Origin: Gammaproteobacteria bacterium
GTDB taxonomy: Bacteria > Pseudomonadota > Gammaproteobacteria > JAJFKO01
DNA length: 64,000 nt
Reading direction: 5' to 3'
Assembly: GCA_028284465.1 (NCBI GenBank)
Contig: JANQRR010000010.1
Span: forward strand, 85,738-149,737
The notes beneath the pieces are model-generated. The model did not search any database and was not told the origin of the DNA. It saw nothing but the letters and a program-made list of their open reading frames with translations. Both the position numbers and the translations under genes were made by a program. Of the stretch, positions 57,001 through 64,000 are shown piece by piece. Numbering within the stretch: position 1 is the stretch's first letter; every line of letters begins with the position of its first letter.

Positions 57001-58132
57001 TCGTGAAGAAACTTTAGCTTCACTGACTAATTTCGATGTCTTGGTTTGTAGCTACGGTTTACTGCCGCTTGAAGCAGAGAAAATCGCTAAAGTAAATTGG
57101 AACACGATTATTCTCGATGAAGCACAAGCCATCAAAAACTCAACGACAAAACGTTTTAAAGCAGCTACTTCATTATCAGCTAAATTTAAATTGATCACTA
57201 CTGGCACTCCATTAGAAAATCACTTAGGTGAATTATGGAGTTTATTTCAATTTATTAATCCAGGATTGCTTGGCTCACAACAAAGTTTTCAGCGTAAGTT
57301 TATCACTCCTATTACCAAAGACCATGACAAAACTGCTCGCAAACATTTAAAAAATTTAATTCAACCTTTTATTTTGCGTCGCACTAAAAGTGAAGTACTT
57401 GAAGAATTACCGCCACGTACTGATATTAATCTTTATGTTGAAATGAATCCAGAAGAAACTAATTTATATGAATCACTACGCAAACATGCCTTACAACAAC
57501 TCACAAGTAACACGGGTGCTAAAGCTGATAAAAATTATATTCATATTCTTGCTGAAATTACTAAGCTACGACGTGCTGCTTGCCATCCTAAATTAATTAA
57601 TCCAACACTTAACATAAATAGTTCTAAACTAGAGGTGTTTGCCGAAACTGTGAAAGAATTACTAGCTAATCAGCATAAAGTTTTAGTATTTAGTCAATTT
57701 GTTGATTACTTAAAATTGATCCGTGAATATCTTCAACAGCAAAACATCAGCTATCAGTATCTCGATGGTAGTACGCCAAGTAAACAACGTAAACAAGCTG
57801 TTGATTCTTTTCAAGCAGGCAAAGGTGATTTATTTCTAATTAGCTTGCGCGCCGGTGGTTTTGGATTAAATTTAACTGCAGCAGATTATGTTATTCACAT
57901 GGATCCGTGGTGGAACCCTGCTGTCGAAGACCAAGCATCCGATCGCGCTCATCGGATCGGCCAACAACGCCCAGTAACAATCTATCGTTTAATAATGAAA
58001 GACAGTATTGAAGAAAAAATTCTCGCGTTACATCAAAATAAACGTAAGCTTGCTGATAGTTTGCTCGAAGGTACTGATACTGCAGGGAAATTATCCACTA
58101 AAGAATTGCTGCAACTCATTCAATTCAATTAA
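54038..58132 (+). CDS. Large SNF2-family DNA translocase
   Basis: 1364 residues. The C-terminal 480 carry the SNF2 helicase core: LADDMGLGKTLQAL (Walker A), ILDEAQAIKN (DEAQ box), TTGTPLENHLGELWSLFQF, RRTKSEVLEELPPRT, LISLRAGGFGLNLTAADYVIHMDPWWNPA and DRAHRIGQQRPV. The first 880 or so residues are helical and not recognised; no SWIM zinc finger is seen. Bacterial SNF2 proteins (RapA, HepA-like and others) remodel nucleoprotein or aid repair. Adjacency to polA, 8 bases apart, suggests a repair role. Confidence 0.9.
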   Translation: MYDLAHLDNYYHGFSKLEKFILQLLSIMFEPTSKTTIVKCLQEYSQHNDQQSLLNNAAIGSILTKFNKLKLINQDFRVHSDFIEIITRRALKDNNFALMARAIQTVLPLQNHHTPLPYSAERCLRDIRIHLYSQDIVALNRCLELAYKYYAEFFNQHEPLARICNSPWDATWFTTLNIDIQHMALKKILRYAALGLRNIQPIIDFIGSHHTQSNNDSDTSFNYLLLPMLLLQGNTELIENIDSNSAFINFADGDYQQASDKLTTLLCYYRRKMRMKNYTFDDITTLFYCLTLLAREDLPALNELQQYLKATEKKLVTELQPVYQCIQAAVFIKQNQTQQARDILTNIDERTLLPLTNILQTLVLFWLDSTQAKRKVYELEIYLRNANKHHYMWVSILATELLAQLTDKNYQQIFDKLKQQCSMPSILNIINKQPTWQRTLNALESYGNTILQQENKAPTRLAWFFNPKTLELQPREQKLGIKGVWSKGRNIALNRLYKLDEQLDYLTSQDKRICEMINETRDYHYGNNRYSFDMPKTLCELVNHPYLFLLDSMLAIEIVKGDPELIIEKVNAKNYLVKFTIDIPEDDIALIAETPTRYRLFQFNKPIRDIANIIGNDGLTVPLAAKAQILRIINHIASFITIHSAIGGSKTSLATINANSHPYVHLLPMAAGFKLGFYVKPFGAVGPYYKPGVGSNNVIADINGERMQARRDLKEESKLAQQVIDACPALGIINNIADEVLLDTPDNCLQVLFELHNLAEQVTIEWPEGERLKIKHRAHNKQLSLNVSNKNDWFLINGNITLDQHNSLEFTELLKLAQQNSSKFIPLDENQFIALTDDLRKQLDILNRYTEITPDGAKIHPLASATIEGILQQANKLVTDNAWQQQLNHLKQAEQLQVNIPSTLQAQLRDYQQEGFIWLARLAHWNVGACLADDMGLGKTLQALTLILLRAQLGPCLVIAPTSVCMNWIDEAKRYTPTLNIVQMNSKCREETLASLTNFDVLVCSYGLLPLEAEKIAKVNWNTIILDEAQAIKNSTTKRFKAATSLSAKFKLITTGTPLENHLGELWSLFQFINPGLLGSQQSFQRKFITPITKDHDKTARKHLKNLIQPFILRRTKSEVLEELPPRTDINLYVEMNPEETNLYESLRKHALQQLTSNTGAKADKNYIHILAEITKLRRAACHPKLINPTLNINSSKLEVFAETVKELLANQHKVLVFSQFVDYLKLIREYLQQQNISYQYLDGSTPSKQRKQAVDSFQAGKGDLFLISLRAGGFGLNLTAADYVIHMDPWWNPAVEDQASDRAHRIGQQRPVTIYRLIMKDSIEEKILALHQNKRKLADSLLEGTDTAGKLSTKELLQLIQFN

Positions 58133-58204
58133 CAGCCTTTCAATGTGTATTTGCTAGGTCTATACTTATAAAGCTACTATTAAGGAATAGATAGGACTAA
58201 ATTA

Positions 58205-59008
58205 ATGACGGACAACCCACTTCGATTATTACAAATCACTGATCCACACTTATTTGCTGACGAAAATGGCAGCCTGCTCGGAGTAAATACTTTGCGAAGT
58301 TTCACTGAAGTTATGCAACTTGCCAAGCAAGATATTTTAAACACTCCGCCGCATCTGATCATGCTAACTGGAGATTTTTCACAAGATAATTCTGCCAAAT
58401 CATACCAACGATTAGTTGATGCAGTGGCTGGTCTTACTGTACCGATAACTTGGATCCCTGGCAATCACGATGATTTGCCAACACTACAACAAACATTTAA
58501 GCAAACCAATATTTCTATGGAAAAAAGTTTTAACTTTGCTGCATGGCATATTATTTTATTAAATACACATTGGCCAGGCAATGTTGCGGGGCATCTTAAA
58601 ACCACAGAATTAAATCGACTTGAAAAATTACTTCAAACACAACCTGATAAACACACTATGATTGTTCTACACCATCATGCAATTCCTGTCGGCTCTCATT
58701 GGATTGATGAACTCGGGGTAAAAAATGCTGATGACTTGTTAGCTATTATAAAAAAACATTCACAAATTCGCGCGGTAGTTTGTGGCCATGTACATCAAGC
58801 CAGTGACACTGTTAAAGATGGTATTCGTTTTATTTCAACGCCATCGACTTGCGTACAATTTAAATCCCATAGTGATGGCTTTGCGGTAGATGATTTAGCG
58901 CCTGGTTATCGTTGGTTTAATTTACATGCCGACGGCACTATTGAAACTGATATTGTGCGTTTGCACAATTTTAATAGCGGCGTTGATCTCACCAGTCAAG
59001 GTTATTAA
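58205..59008 (+). CDS. cpdA: 3',5'-cyclic AMP phosphodiesterase CpdA
   Basis: Class III metallophosphoesterase, 267 residues, hydrolysing cAMP to AMP. Metal motifs: ITDPHLF (D-x-H), TGDFSQD (G-D), PGNHDD (GNHD), VLHHHAIP, and GHVHQ (GHxH). Order and length match CpdA. Signal through cAMP receptor regulators is inferred; no cyclase is in the window. Follows the SNF2 gene by about 70 bases and may be a separate unit. Confidence 0.9.
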   Translation: MTDNPLRLLQITDPHLFADENGSLLGVNTLRSFTEVMQLAKQDILNTPPHLIMLTGDFSQDNSAKSYQRLVDAVAGLTVPITWIPGNHDDLPTLQQTFKQTNISMEKSFNFAAWHIILLNTHWPGNVAGHLKTTELNRLEKLLQTQPDKHTMIVLHHHAIPVGSHWIDELGVKNADDLLAIIKKHSQIRAVVCGHVHQASDTVKDGIRFISTPSTCVQFKSHSDGFAVDDLAPGYRWFNLHADGTIETDIVRLHNFNSGVDLTSQGY

Positions 59009-59010
59009 GT

Positions 59011-59202
59011 TCAAAACCCCGGTCGTCTAAATGATGGTATTTCTTTCTTAGTTAAATCCACTGAATGTTCAGCATTATTGCGTTGCGTTTTGATCATACC
59101 ATAAGTACGTGGCCTTCTTTTTCTTTGCGCGGTGTTTTGTTGATTTTTTCTTATATTATTCATAATTGCCTTTTCGCGTAAAGTCGTTTTTTTTGGTTTC
59201 AT
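59011..59202 (-). CDS. Small basic hypothetical protein
   Basis: 63 residues from the ATG at 59202, which has GAGG 6 bases upstream (a further 6 residues are possible). Very rich in Lys, Arg, Asn and Gln (KKTTLREKAI, RKRRPRTYG), ending KKEIPSFRRPGF. No family recognised. Convergent with cpdA, 2 bases apart. Could be real because of the good ribosome site and charge-biased composition. Confidence 0.45.
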   Translation of the reverse strand: MKPKKTTLREKAIMNNIRKNQQNTAQRKRRPRTYGMIKTQRNNAEHSVDLTKKEIPSFRRPGF

Positions 59203-59309
59203 CATAAACCTCATCATCATATTTTACTTATCACAATAATGTTAGTATAAGATATGATCGAGATTTGTCTATAAAGACTTATTAAAAATTCTCTAACGAC
59301 CAGTTGGTA

Positions 59310-60833
59310 TTAAGAAGTTTTTTGCTGATGGTATTCCGGCAACACTTCAGGCTCCGGAAATAATTCATTTAATGGCACTGACAATCCATTTTGCTGCACG
59401 ATCCGAATATGATAACGGCGCAAACGTCGCGGCTCTGGCACACCACAAGCATGGGCGATAATTTCAACTTCATGCACCATATTCTTAGCATAGTTAGCCA
59501 CTTTAAATTGTTTGTCCTGTGGGTTTAAACCGCCTTGCAAACGTGGATTATGCGTAGTAATACCTGTCGGACAAGTGTTTTTATTGCAACGTAATGCTTG
59601 AATACAACCTAACGAAAACATAAAACCACGCGCATTAGTCACAAAATCAGCGCCAACACATAGCGCCCAAGCAACTTCAGCTGGGGTGATCAATTTACCT
59701 GAACACACTAAACGAATACGATCTTTAACCCCATAACGTTTCATGATATCAACTACCATCGGCAACGATTCTTTAATAGTAAGCCCCACGTTATCGATCA
59801 ACGGCATCGGTGCTGCCCCCGTGCCACCATCAGCACTATCAATCGTAATAAAATCTGGGGCACTTTCAATGCCACGCTTATGCGCTTCCTTAAATAAATT
59901 TTCTAACCAACCATAAGCACCGATCACACACTTAAACCCAACTGGTTTACCGGTAATTTTACGAATATGCTCGATAAAATCCAAAATGTCACCAACATTA
60001 TCGATTTCTGGATGACGGTTTGGTGAAATGGAATCTTTACCTTCAGGAATACCACGAATTTTGGCAATTTCCGCATTCACTTTGACTGCCGGCAAGATCC
60101 CGCCTTTACCGGGTTTAGCACCTTGACTTAATTTGATTTCAAACATTTTTACTTGTTCATGTGCGGCAACTTCTCGTAATTTTTCATCACTCATCGTACC
60201 ATCAAGATTACGCACACCGTATTTAGCAGTACCAATTTGAAAAACAATATCAGCACCACCTTCTAGATGATACGGTGATAAACCTCCTTCACCAGTATTC
60301 ATCCAACAACCCGCCATGCGCGCACCGTTGGATAACGCTAATACTGCAGGCCGAGAAATTGCACCGTAACTCATGCCTGAAATATTAAATAACGATTTAG
60401 CTTCATACGGATGTTTACAATACGGCCCGATCACCATGGGTTTAGTTTCCGCCGCATCAGATTCTAATGTTGGAAATGGGCAATTAACAAAAATAGCTGT
60501 GCCTGCCGGCGTAAGATTTTTAGTCGAACCAAATGCTGTGGTATTGTCGTCATTATCTGCCGCATGATATACCCAATTACGTTCTGCTCGATTGAAAGGC
60601 ATTTCCTCACGATCCATCGCAAAAAAGTATTGCCGAAAAAAATCGCCTAGATCAGTAAATATTGAGCGAAAATGTCCTACTACAGGATAATTATGCCGGA
60701 TAGCATTTTTTCGTTGTATCACATCCAAAATGAAAACGATAACAATTGCTAATACCGCTAAGCCAATGAAAAATACAAAGATCATTACCATCCATTCAAG
60801 GATAGCGAAAGTATGCTGGCTAAAAACTTGCAT
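59310..60833 (-). CDS. FMN-binding glutamate synthase-like protein, membrane-anchored
   Basis: 507 residues. One N-terminal membrane segment (about 12-36), then the FMN-binding barrel of glutamate synthase large subunits: GMSYGAISRPAVLALSNGA, GEGGLSPYH, MFEIKLSQGAKPGKGG, DGGTGAAPMPLIDNVG, and the Cys-rich CNKNTCPTGITTHNP. There is no glutaminase domain or NADPH subunit nearby. Such YerD-type proteins are widespread and of uncertain reaction; a glutamate synthase-like oxidoreductase is the family description. GAGAA precedes the ATG. Confidence 0.88.
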   Translation of the reverse strand: MQVFSQHTFAILEWMVMIFVFFIGLAVLAIVIVFILDVIQRKNAIRHNYPVVGHFRSIFTDLGDFFRQYFFAMDREEMPFNRAERNWVYHAADNDDNTTAFGSTKNLTPAGTAIFVNCPFPTLESDAAETKPMVIGPYCKHPYEAKSLFNISGMSYGAISRPAVLALSNGARMAGCWMNTGEGGLSPYHLEGGADIVFQIGTAKYGVRNLDGTMSDEKLREVAAHEQVKMFEIKLSQGAKPGKGGILPAVKVNAEIAKIRGIPEGKDSISPNRHPEIDNVGDILDFIEHIRKITGKPVGFKCVIGAYGWLENLFKEAHKRGIESAPDFITIDSADGGTGAAPMPLIDNVGLTIKESLPMVVDIMKRYGVKDRIRLVCSGKLITPAEVAWALCVGADFVTNARGFMFSLGCIQALRCNKNTCPTGITTHNPRLQGGLNPQDKQFKVANYAKNMVHEVEIIAHACGVPEPRRLRRYHIRIVQQNGLSVPLNELFPEPEVLPEYHQQKTS

Positions 60834-60862
60834 GATGTTATTCTCTCAATATTTCTTAACTA

Positions 60863-62473
60863 TCAATTATTATAGTATTTATCATGTTGCCATGGAATAC
60901 AATAAATAGAGAAATCAAATACAAAATCTGTTGTAGTATTCTTAGCAAGATGCAGTAATTCTGGTTTACCTTTTGGCCCATTACAACTAAGCACTAATTG
61001 CTGATAATGCTTATCAGTATACCTTGGCACTAATGTTTTGGAAACTGACATACTTTTTAGAATTACAATCCGCTTAGCAGCACTATCTTGCGGCAACTTG
61101 TACCATAAAGGAACTAATAAAGTAAATGCAGAAACGGGGTGCTGCCGAATAAATGTTTGGTGATGCCAAACAAAATCTGGCGTATTTAAACCAATAATAT
61201 CAACTACGTTATGTTTAGAAAAATAACCCAACGCACCAACGTCAGAGCCACCCACCCAAGTATTTGCTGGTGCATGTTTAGCAAGCCAGCGACTCATTTT
61301 CACCTGGATGTGATTTAACAAAGAGATTTCTTCATGTAAACCTTCACTGATAGGATAAATACTGACGAGCGCTGTTAGTAAACTCACTCCAAGAAAAACC
61401 CATAATAAACTAAGTTTGCCATGGCAAAATTGTCGACTTAATTCATAGCCTCCAATCGTACTGGCAATTGTTAATAATGACAAAGGTGGCATAATATAAC
61501 GTGTACAATAAAAAGAATATACTCCTGGTGGCAATACATAATTAACTGTTAAAAGATAGCTAACACCTAATAATAACGGTAATAGATATGTTAGTTTGCT
61601 TACAATTATCGGTTTAGCTCGTATGTATCCTAGAAACATCAGTAAGCCACTACCAAAAGCAAATGGCGGAATAAATGTAATGACAAAGATACCGCGATAC
61701 AAACGATATGGAATTTCACTTAATGAGCTGACTTGTTTTAAATAAAATGTTGCTGGCAAAAAATGCCTACTGACAACATAATTATATGTAAACCATATAA
61801 TGCCTATTGCAAAACTAAAGAATGTAAATTTAGCTAACACCCACAAACGAGCGCGCCAAGTTTGTGCCGCATAACAACTAAAACAAATTATCCCTGCATA
61901 AACTAGCCACGTCATCGCCGCTTCGGGACGAGTAATAGCCGCTAACGCCAACATCAATCCAGCTAATAACCACCAACGCCGTAACCAACAACTTAAAGTC
62001 GCTAATAACATCACACTAGTTAATGCTACTTCCATCCCAGTGATTGCTGCCCCCGACAACCCTGTGCAGAAAGCCATCAATAATGCAGCAACAAAAGCTA
62101 CTTTAGTTTGTTGGGTTAATTGTTTAGTAATATCCCATACCAACACAATTGCCATTAACTGTAAGATCCCACCCCAAATTAACACTGCTTTGATAAGGGT
62201 TGTTACAGACTGCCCAGCAAATAAAAAATGAATGATAGCCAGGCTAAAAACCCATAATGGTGAGGTCGCACCAGTCGCAGGAATACCAGGATTAAAGGCT
62301 AAAAATGGATAACTTAATAAATTACGCGCATATGTCATGTGGATCCAAGCATCATCTAGCGCAAAACCTAATTCATGACGATCAGGTGTAATACCTGCAA
62401 ACCATATCGAGAGTAATACTAAGGCGCCTAACAATAATGCTATTGGTAATAAGAATCGTCGCAATGTATCCAT
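60863..62473 (-). CDS. Polytopic glycosyltransferase-like membrane protein
   Basis: 536 residues with about eleven hydrophobic segments. The first periplasmic loop carries DDAWIHMTYARNL, an acidic pair as in GT39/ArnT-type enzymes that use lipid-linked sugars. The C-terminal 170 residues form a soluble periplasmic domain (WVGGSDVGALGYFSKH, VDIIGLNTPDFVWHH). Substrate unknown; an envelope glycan or lipid A modification is possible. It stands 29 bases downstream of nothing on this strand and is divergent from rmuC. Confidence 0.75.
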   Translation of the reverse strand: MDTLRRFLLPIALLLGALVLLSIWFAGITPDRHELGFALDDAWIHMTYARNLLSYPFLAFNPGIPATGATSPLWVFSLAIIHFLFAGQSVTTLIKAVLIWGGILQLMAIVLVWDITKQLTQQTKVAFVAALLMAFCTGLSGAAITGMEVALTSVMLLATLSCWLRRWWLLAGLMLALAAITRPEAAMTWLVYAGIICFSCYAAQTWRARLWVLAKFTFFSFAIGIIWFTYNYVVSRHFLPATFYLKQVSSLSEIPYRLYRGIFVITFIPPFAFGSGLLMFLGYIRAKPIIVSKLTYLLPLLLGVSYLLTVNYVLPPGVYSFYCTRYIMPPLSLLTIASTIGGYELSRQFCHGKLSLLWVFLGVSLLTALVSIYPISEGLHEEISLLNHIQVKMSRWLAKHAPANTWVGGSDVGALGYFSKHNVVDIIGLNTPDFVWHHQTFIRQHPVSAFTLLVPLWYKLPQDSAAKRIVILKSMSVSKTLVPRYTDKHYQQLVLSCNGPKGKPELLHLAKNTTTDFVFDFSIYCIPWQHDKYYNN

Positions 62474-62540
62474 TTATGAACAACTTAATAATTAGCAATA
62501 ATGATTATAAAACAAACTACTCATCCACTCAATCCATTGT

Positions 62541-62546
62541 TATAAT
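62541..62546 (+). promoter_or_regulatory. -10 box before rmuC
   Basis: A consensus TATAAT 29 bases upstream of the rmuC ATG; no clear -35. Helps decide the start, since earlier in-frame ATGs lie upstream of this box. Confidence 0.4.
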
Positions 62547-62574
62547 AGCTATTTTTATTGGTAAGCATACTATT

Positions 62575-63792
62575 ATGACTGTTGCAATTACACCCATACC
62601 ATTAATCATTATCGCTAGCATAATAATTATTATCACTTTGTTGCTCTGGCGATATATATATAAGCTCAATAATCGCACGGCAAATATTGCAATCCAATTA
62701 CGTGAATTTTCACAAACTTTATTAGCCACCTTAAATGATCAACAACGTCAACAACAAACTGCTGATCACTTGTTAAAAGAAAACTTAGCTGAAAAATTTG
62801 CGCTGCATCGTCAACGCTTCGACGAACATCAACTGCAAAGTTTGCAAACTTTACAAACCAGTATTTTGCAAGGAATGACTACGGCTCAACAACAATTATT
62901 AGAAACATTGAAACATCAATCCACTACTATTGATCAACGCTTAAAAGAGATCAGTGGTCAAGTTGAAAAGCGTTTAACCGAAGGTTTTGAAAAAACTACG
63001 GCAACCTTCACCAACATTTTAACTCGACTAGCATTAATCGATGAAGCACAAAAGAAAATTACTGAATTATCAACTAACATCGTCAGCCTACAAGATATTC
63101 TCACTGACAAAAAATCTCGAGGAGTATTTGGCGAAACTCAATTATCAACTTTGATCAGAAATGTATTGCCCGAGAAAAATTTCGCTTTTCAATACACTTT
63201 GAGCAATAACAAGCGTGTCGACTGTATGTTATTTTTACCTAAACCCACTGGCCATGTTGCTATTGATGCTAAATTTCCTTTAGAAACTTATCGTCGATTG
63301 CTAGATGTAAGTCACGATGATCCACAGCATGCCGCAATTGCACAACAATTTCGTCATGATATCAAACATCATATCCAAGACATTGCCAGTAAATATATTA
63401 TTGCTAATGAAACTGCTGATGGTGCAGTCATGTTTATTCCGGCTGAAGCAATTTTCGCTGAAATTCATGCTAATTTTCCTGAACTTGTCGAAGCCGCACA
63501 CAAAGCACGCGTATGGATGGTATCACCAACAACAATGATGGCGATCTTAACGACAGCACGTGCTGTGTTAAAAGACGCTGCAACGCGTCAACAAATTCAT
63601 ATCATCCAAGAACATTTAGCACATCTAGCTGCTGATTTTAATCGTTTTCAAAAACGTATGGATAATTTAGCACGGCATATCCATCAAGCACACGATGATA
63701 TCGAAGATGTGCATGTATCCGCGAAAAAGATCAGTTCGCGATTCGGTAAAATTGAAAAAGTCGAATTCGAAGCAATATCATCAGCAGATTAA
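62575..63792 (+). CDS. rmuC: DNA recombination protein RmuC
   Basis: 405 residues. N-terminal membrane helix (about 6-27), a coiled coil rich in Gln and Lys (about 40-150), then the RmuC nuclease-like core (about 170-360): SRGVFGETQLSTLIRNVLPE, VDCMLFLPKPTGHVAIDAKFPLETYRRL, DGAVMFIPAEAIFAEIHANFPEL, WMVSPTTMMAILTTA. Limits inversions at short inverted repeats in E. coli. I start at 62575, after the -10 box, dropping 46 residues of the longest reading. It is intact. Confidence 0.93.
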   Translation: MTVAITPIPLIIIASIIIIITLLLWRYIYKLNNRTANIAIQLREFSQTLLATLNDQQRQQQTADHLLKENLAEKFALHRQRFDEHQLQSLQTLQTSILQGMTTAQQQLLETLKHQSTTIDQRLKEISGQVEKRLTEGFEKTTATFTNILTRLALIDEAQKKITELSTNIVSLQDILTDKKSRGVFGETQLSTLIRNVLPEKNFAFQYTLSNNKRVDCMLFLPKPTGHVAIDAKFPLETYRRLLDVSHDDPQHAAIAQQFRHDIKHHIQDIASKYIIANETADGAVMFIPAEAIFAEIHANFPELVEAAHKARVWMVSPTTMMAILTTARAVLKDAATRQQIHIIQEHLAHLAADFNRFQKRMDNLARHIHQAHDDIEDVHVSAKKISSRFGKIEKVEFEAISSAD

Positions 63793-64000
63793 TCGATAGT
63801 GAAACAAAACATTAGGAGTGAAGCATTAAGGCGCCCCCGAGGGGCAGGACATTTTTTGTTGCTCCAAAGATTGCTTCTCCCTTGCGCTCCTCATCCGACT
63901 ACGGCCGTCAATACGCGCCATCCCTGGCGCGATATTTCCTAAAACGCGCGTCGTGCGCGTTTTGCCTTGTCGTCTCTGCGGTGCTCGGCGCAATCTAGTC
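63793..64000. other. GC-rich palindromic stretch without a gene
   Basis: No gene seen. Three hairpins: GCCCC/GGGGC at 63833-63845; CGCGCCA/TGGCGCG at 63914-63931; AAAACGCGC/GCGCGTTTT at 63941-63963. The last 110 bases are far richer in GC than the rest of the window. It could be part of a repeat that continues past base 64000, or the terminator region of rmuC; the first hairpin is followed by a T run (63852-63857). Confidence 0.45.

Overview
The window reads as a chromosome segment of an AT-rich gammaproteobacterium, most probably of the order Legionellales (Legionella/Coxiella relatives). This rests on gammaproteobacterial gene orders (rarA-serS; DUF2066-PerM-hda; rpsU-yqeY-dnaG-rpoD-tRNA; nnr next to queG), a class II HMG-CoA reductase followed by a GHMP kinase (mevalonate pathway genes are unusual in gammaproteobacteria but known in Coxiella and Legionella), several nutrient-type MFS carriers, and two giant low-complexity proteins that look like host-directed effectors. 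No secretion-system genes lie in the window, so the effector reading is inference.

Layout. 1-8.5 kb: serS (partial) and rarA, a FitAB-type toxin-antitoxin pair with a palindromic operator, a FleQ-like sigma-54 activator with an unknown helical protein upstream, then a minus-strand operon sppA - lytic transglycosylase - DUF2066 - PerM - hda (to 10.1 kb). 10.1-19.3 kb: housekeeping genes (acyl-CoA/glutaryl-CoA dehydrogenase, a probable 6S RNA, HMG-CoA reductase, GHMP kinase, radA, nnr, queG, orn, plsY), with REP-like palindromes between transcription units. 19.3-26.4 kb: two adjacent giant paralogous proteins (about 1185 and 1090 residues) sharing N-terminal, middle and C-terminal repeat modules; one ends in a proline-rich repeat tail. 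26.6-32.7 kb: tsaD divergent from the macromolecular synthesis operon rpsU-yqeY-dnaG-rpoD, then tRNA-Ile(CAU).

32.8-47.2 kb is accessory: a DUF4431 secreted protein, an AbiE-type toxin-antitoxin pair with two tiny downstream ORFs, fragments of duplicated copies of these same genes scattered nearby, an unknown membrane protein, a GFA protein, an MDR oxidoreductase, and a candidate nitrogen-scavenging cluster (guanine deaminase, MFS carrier, NTF2-like protein, biuret-hydrolase-like amidohydrolase, two tandem AmiS/UreI channels). It ends with a Phd/VapC pair, a Bcr/CflA exporter and three small secreted proteins in a row.

47.2-64 kb returns to core-type genes: MFS carrier, membrane-anchored thioredoxin/NHL protein divergent from a trypsin-like protease, polA, a 1364-residue SNF2 helicase, cpdA, a small basic protein, an FMN glutamate-synthase-like protein, a polytopic glycosyltransferase-like protein and rmuC. 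The last 200 bases are GC-rich and palindromic with no gene.

The most interesting items are the twin giant proteins with a repeat module and polyproline tail, the guanine deaminase / biuret-hydrolase-like / double UreI cluster, and the AbiE locus surrounded by fragments of its own genes. All calls come from reading the sequence and family knowledge; no database search was possible.
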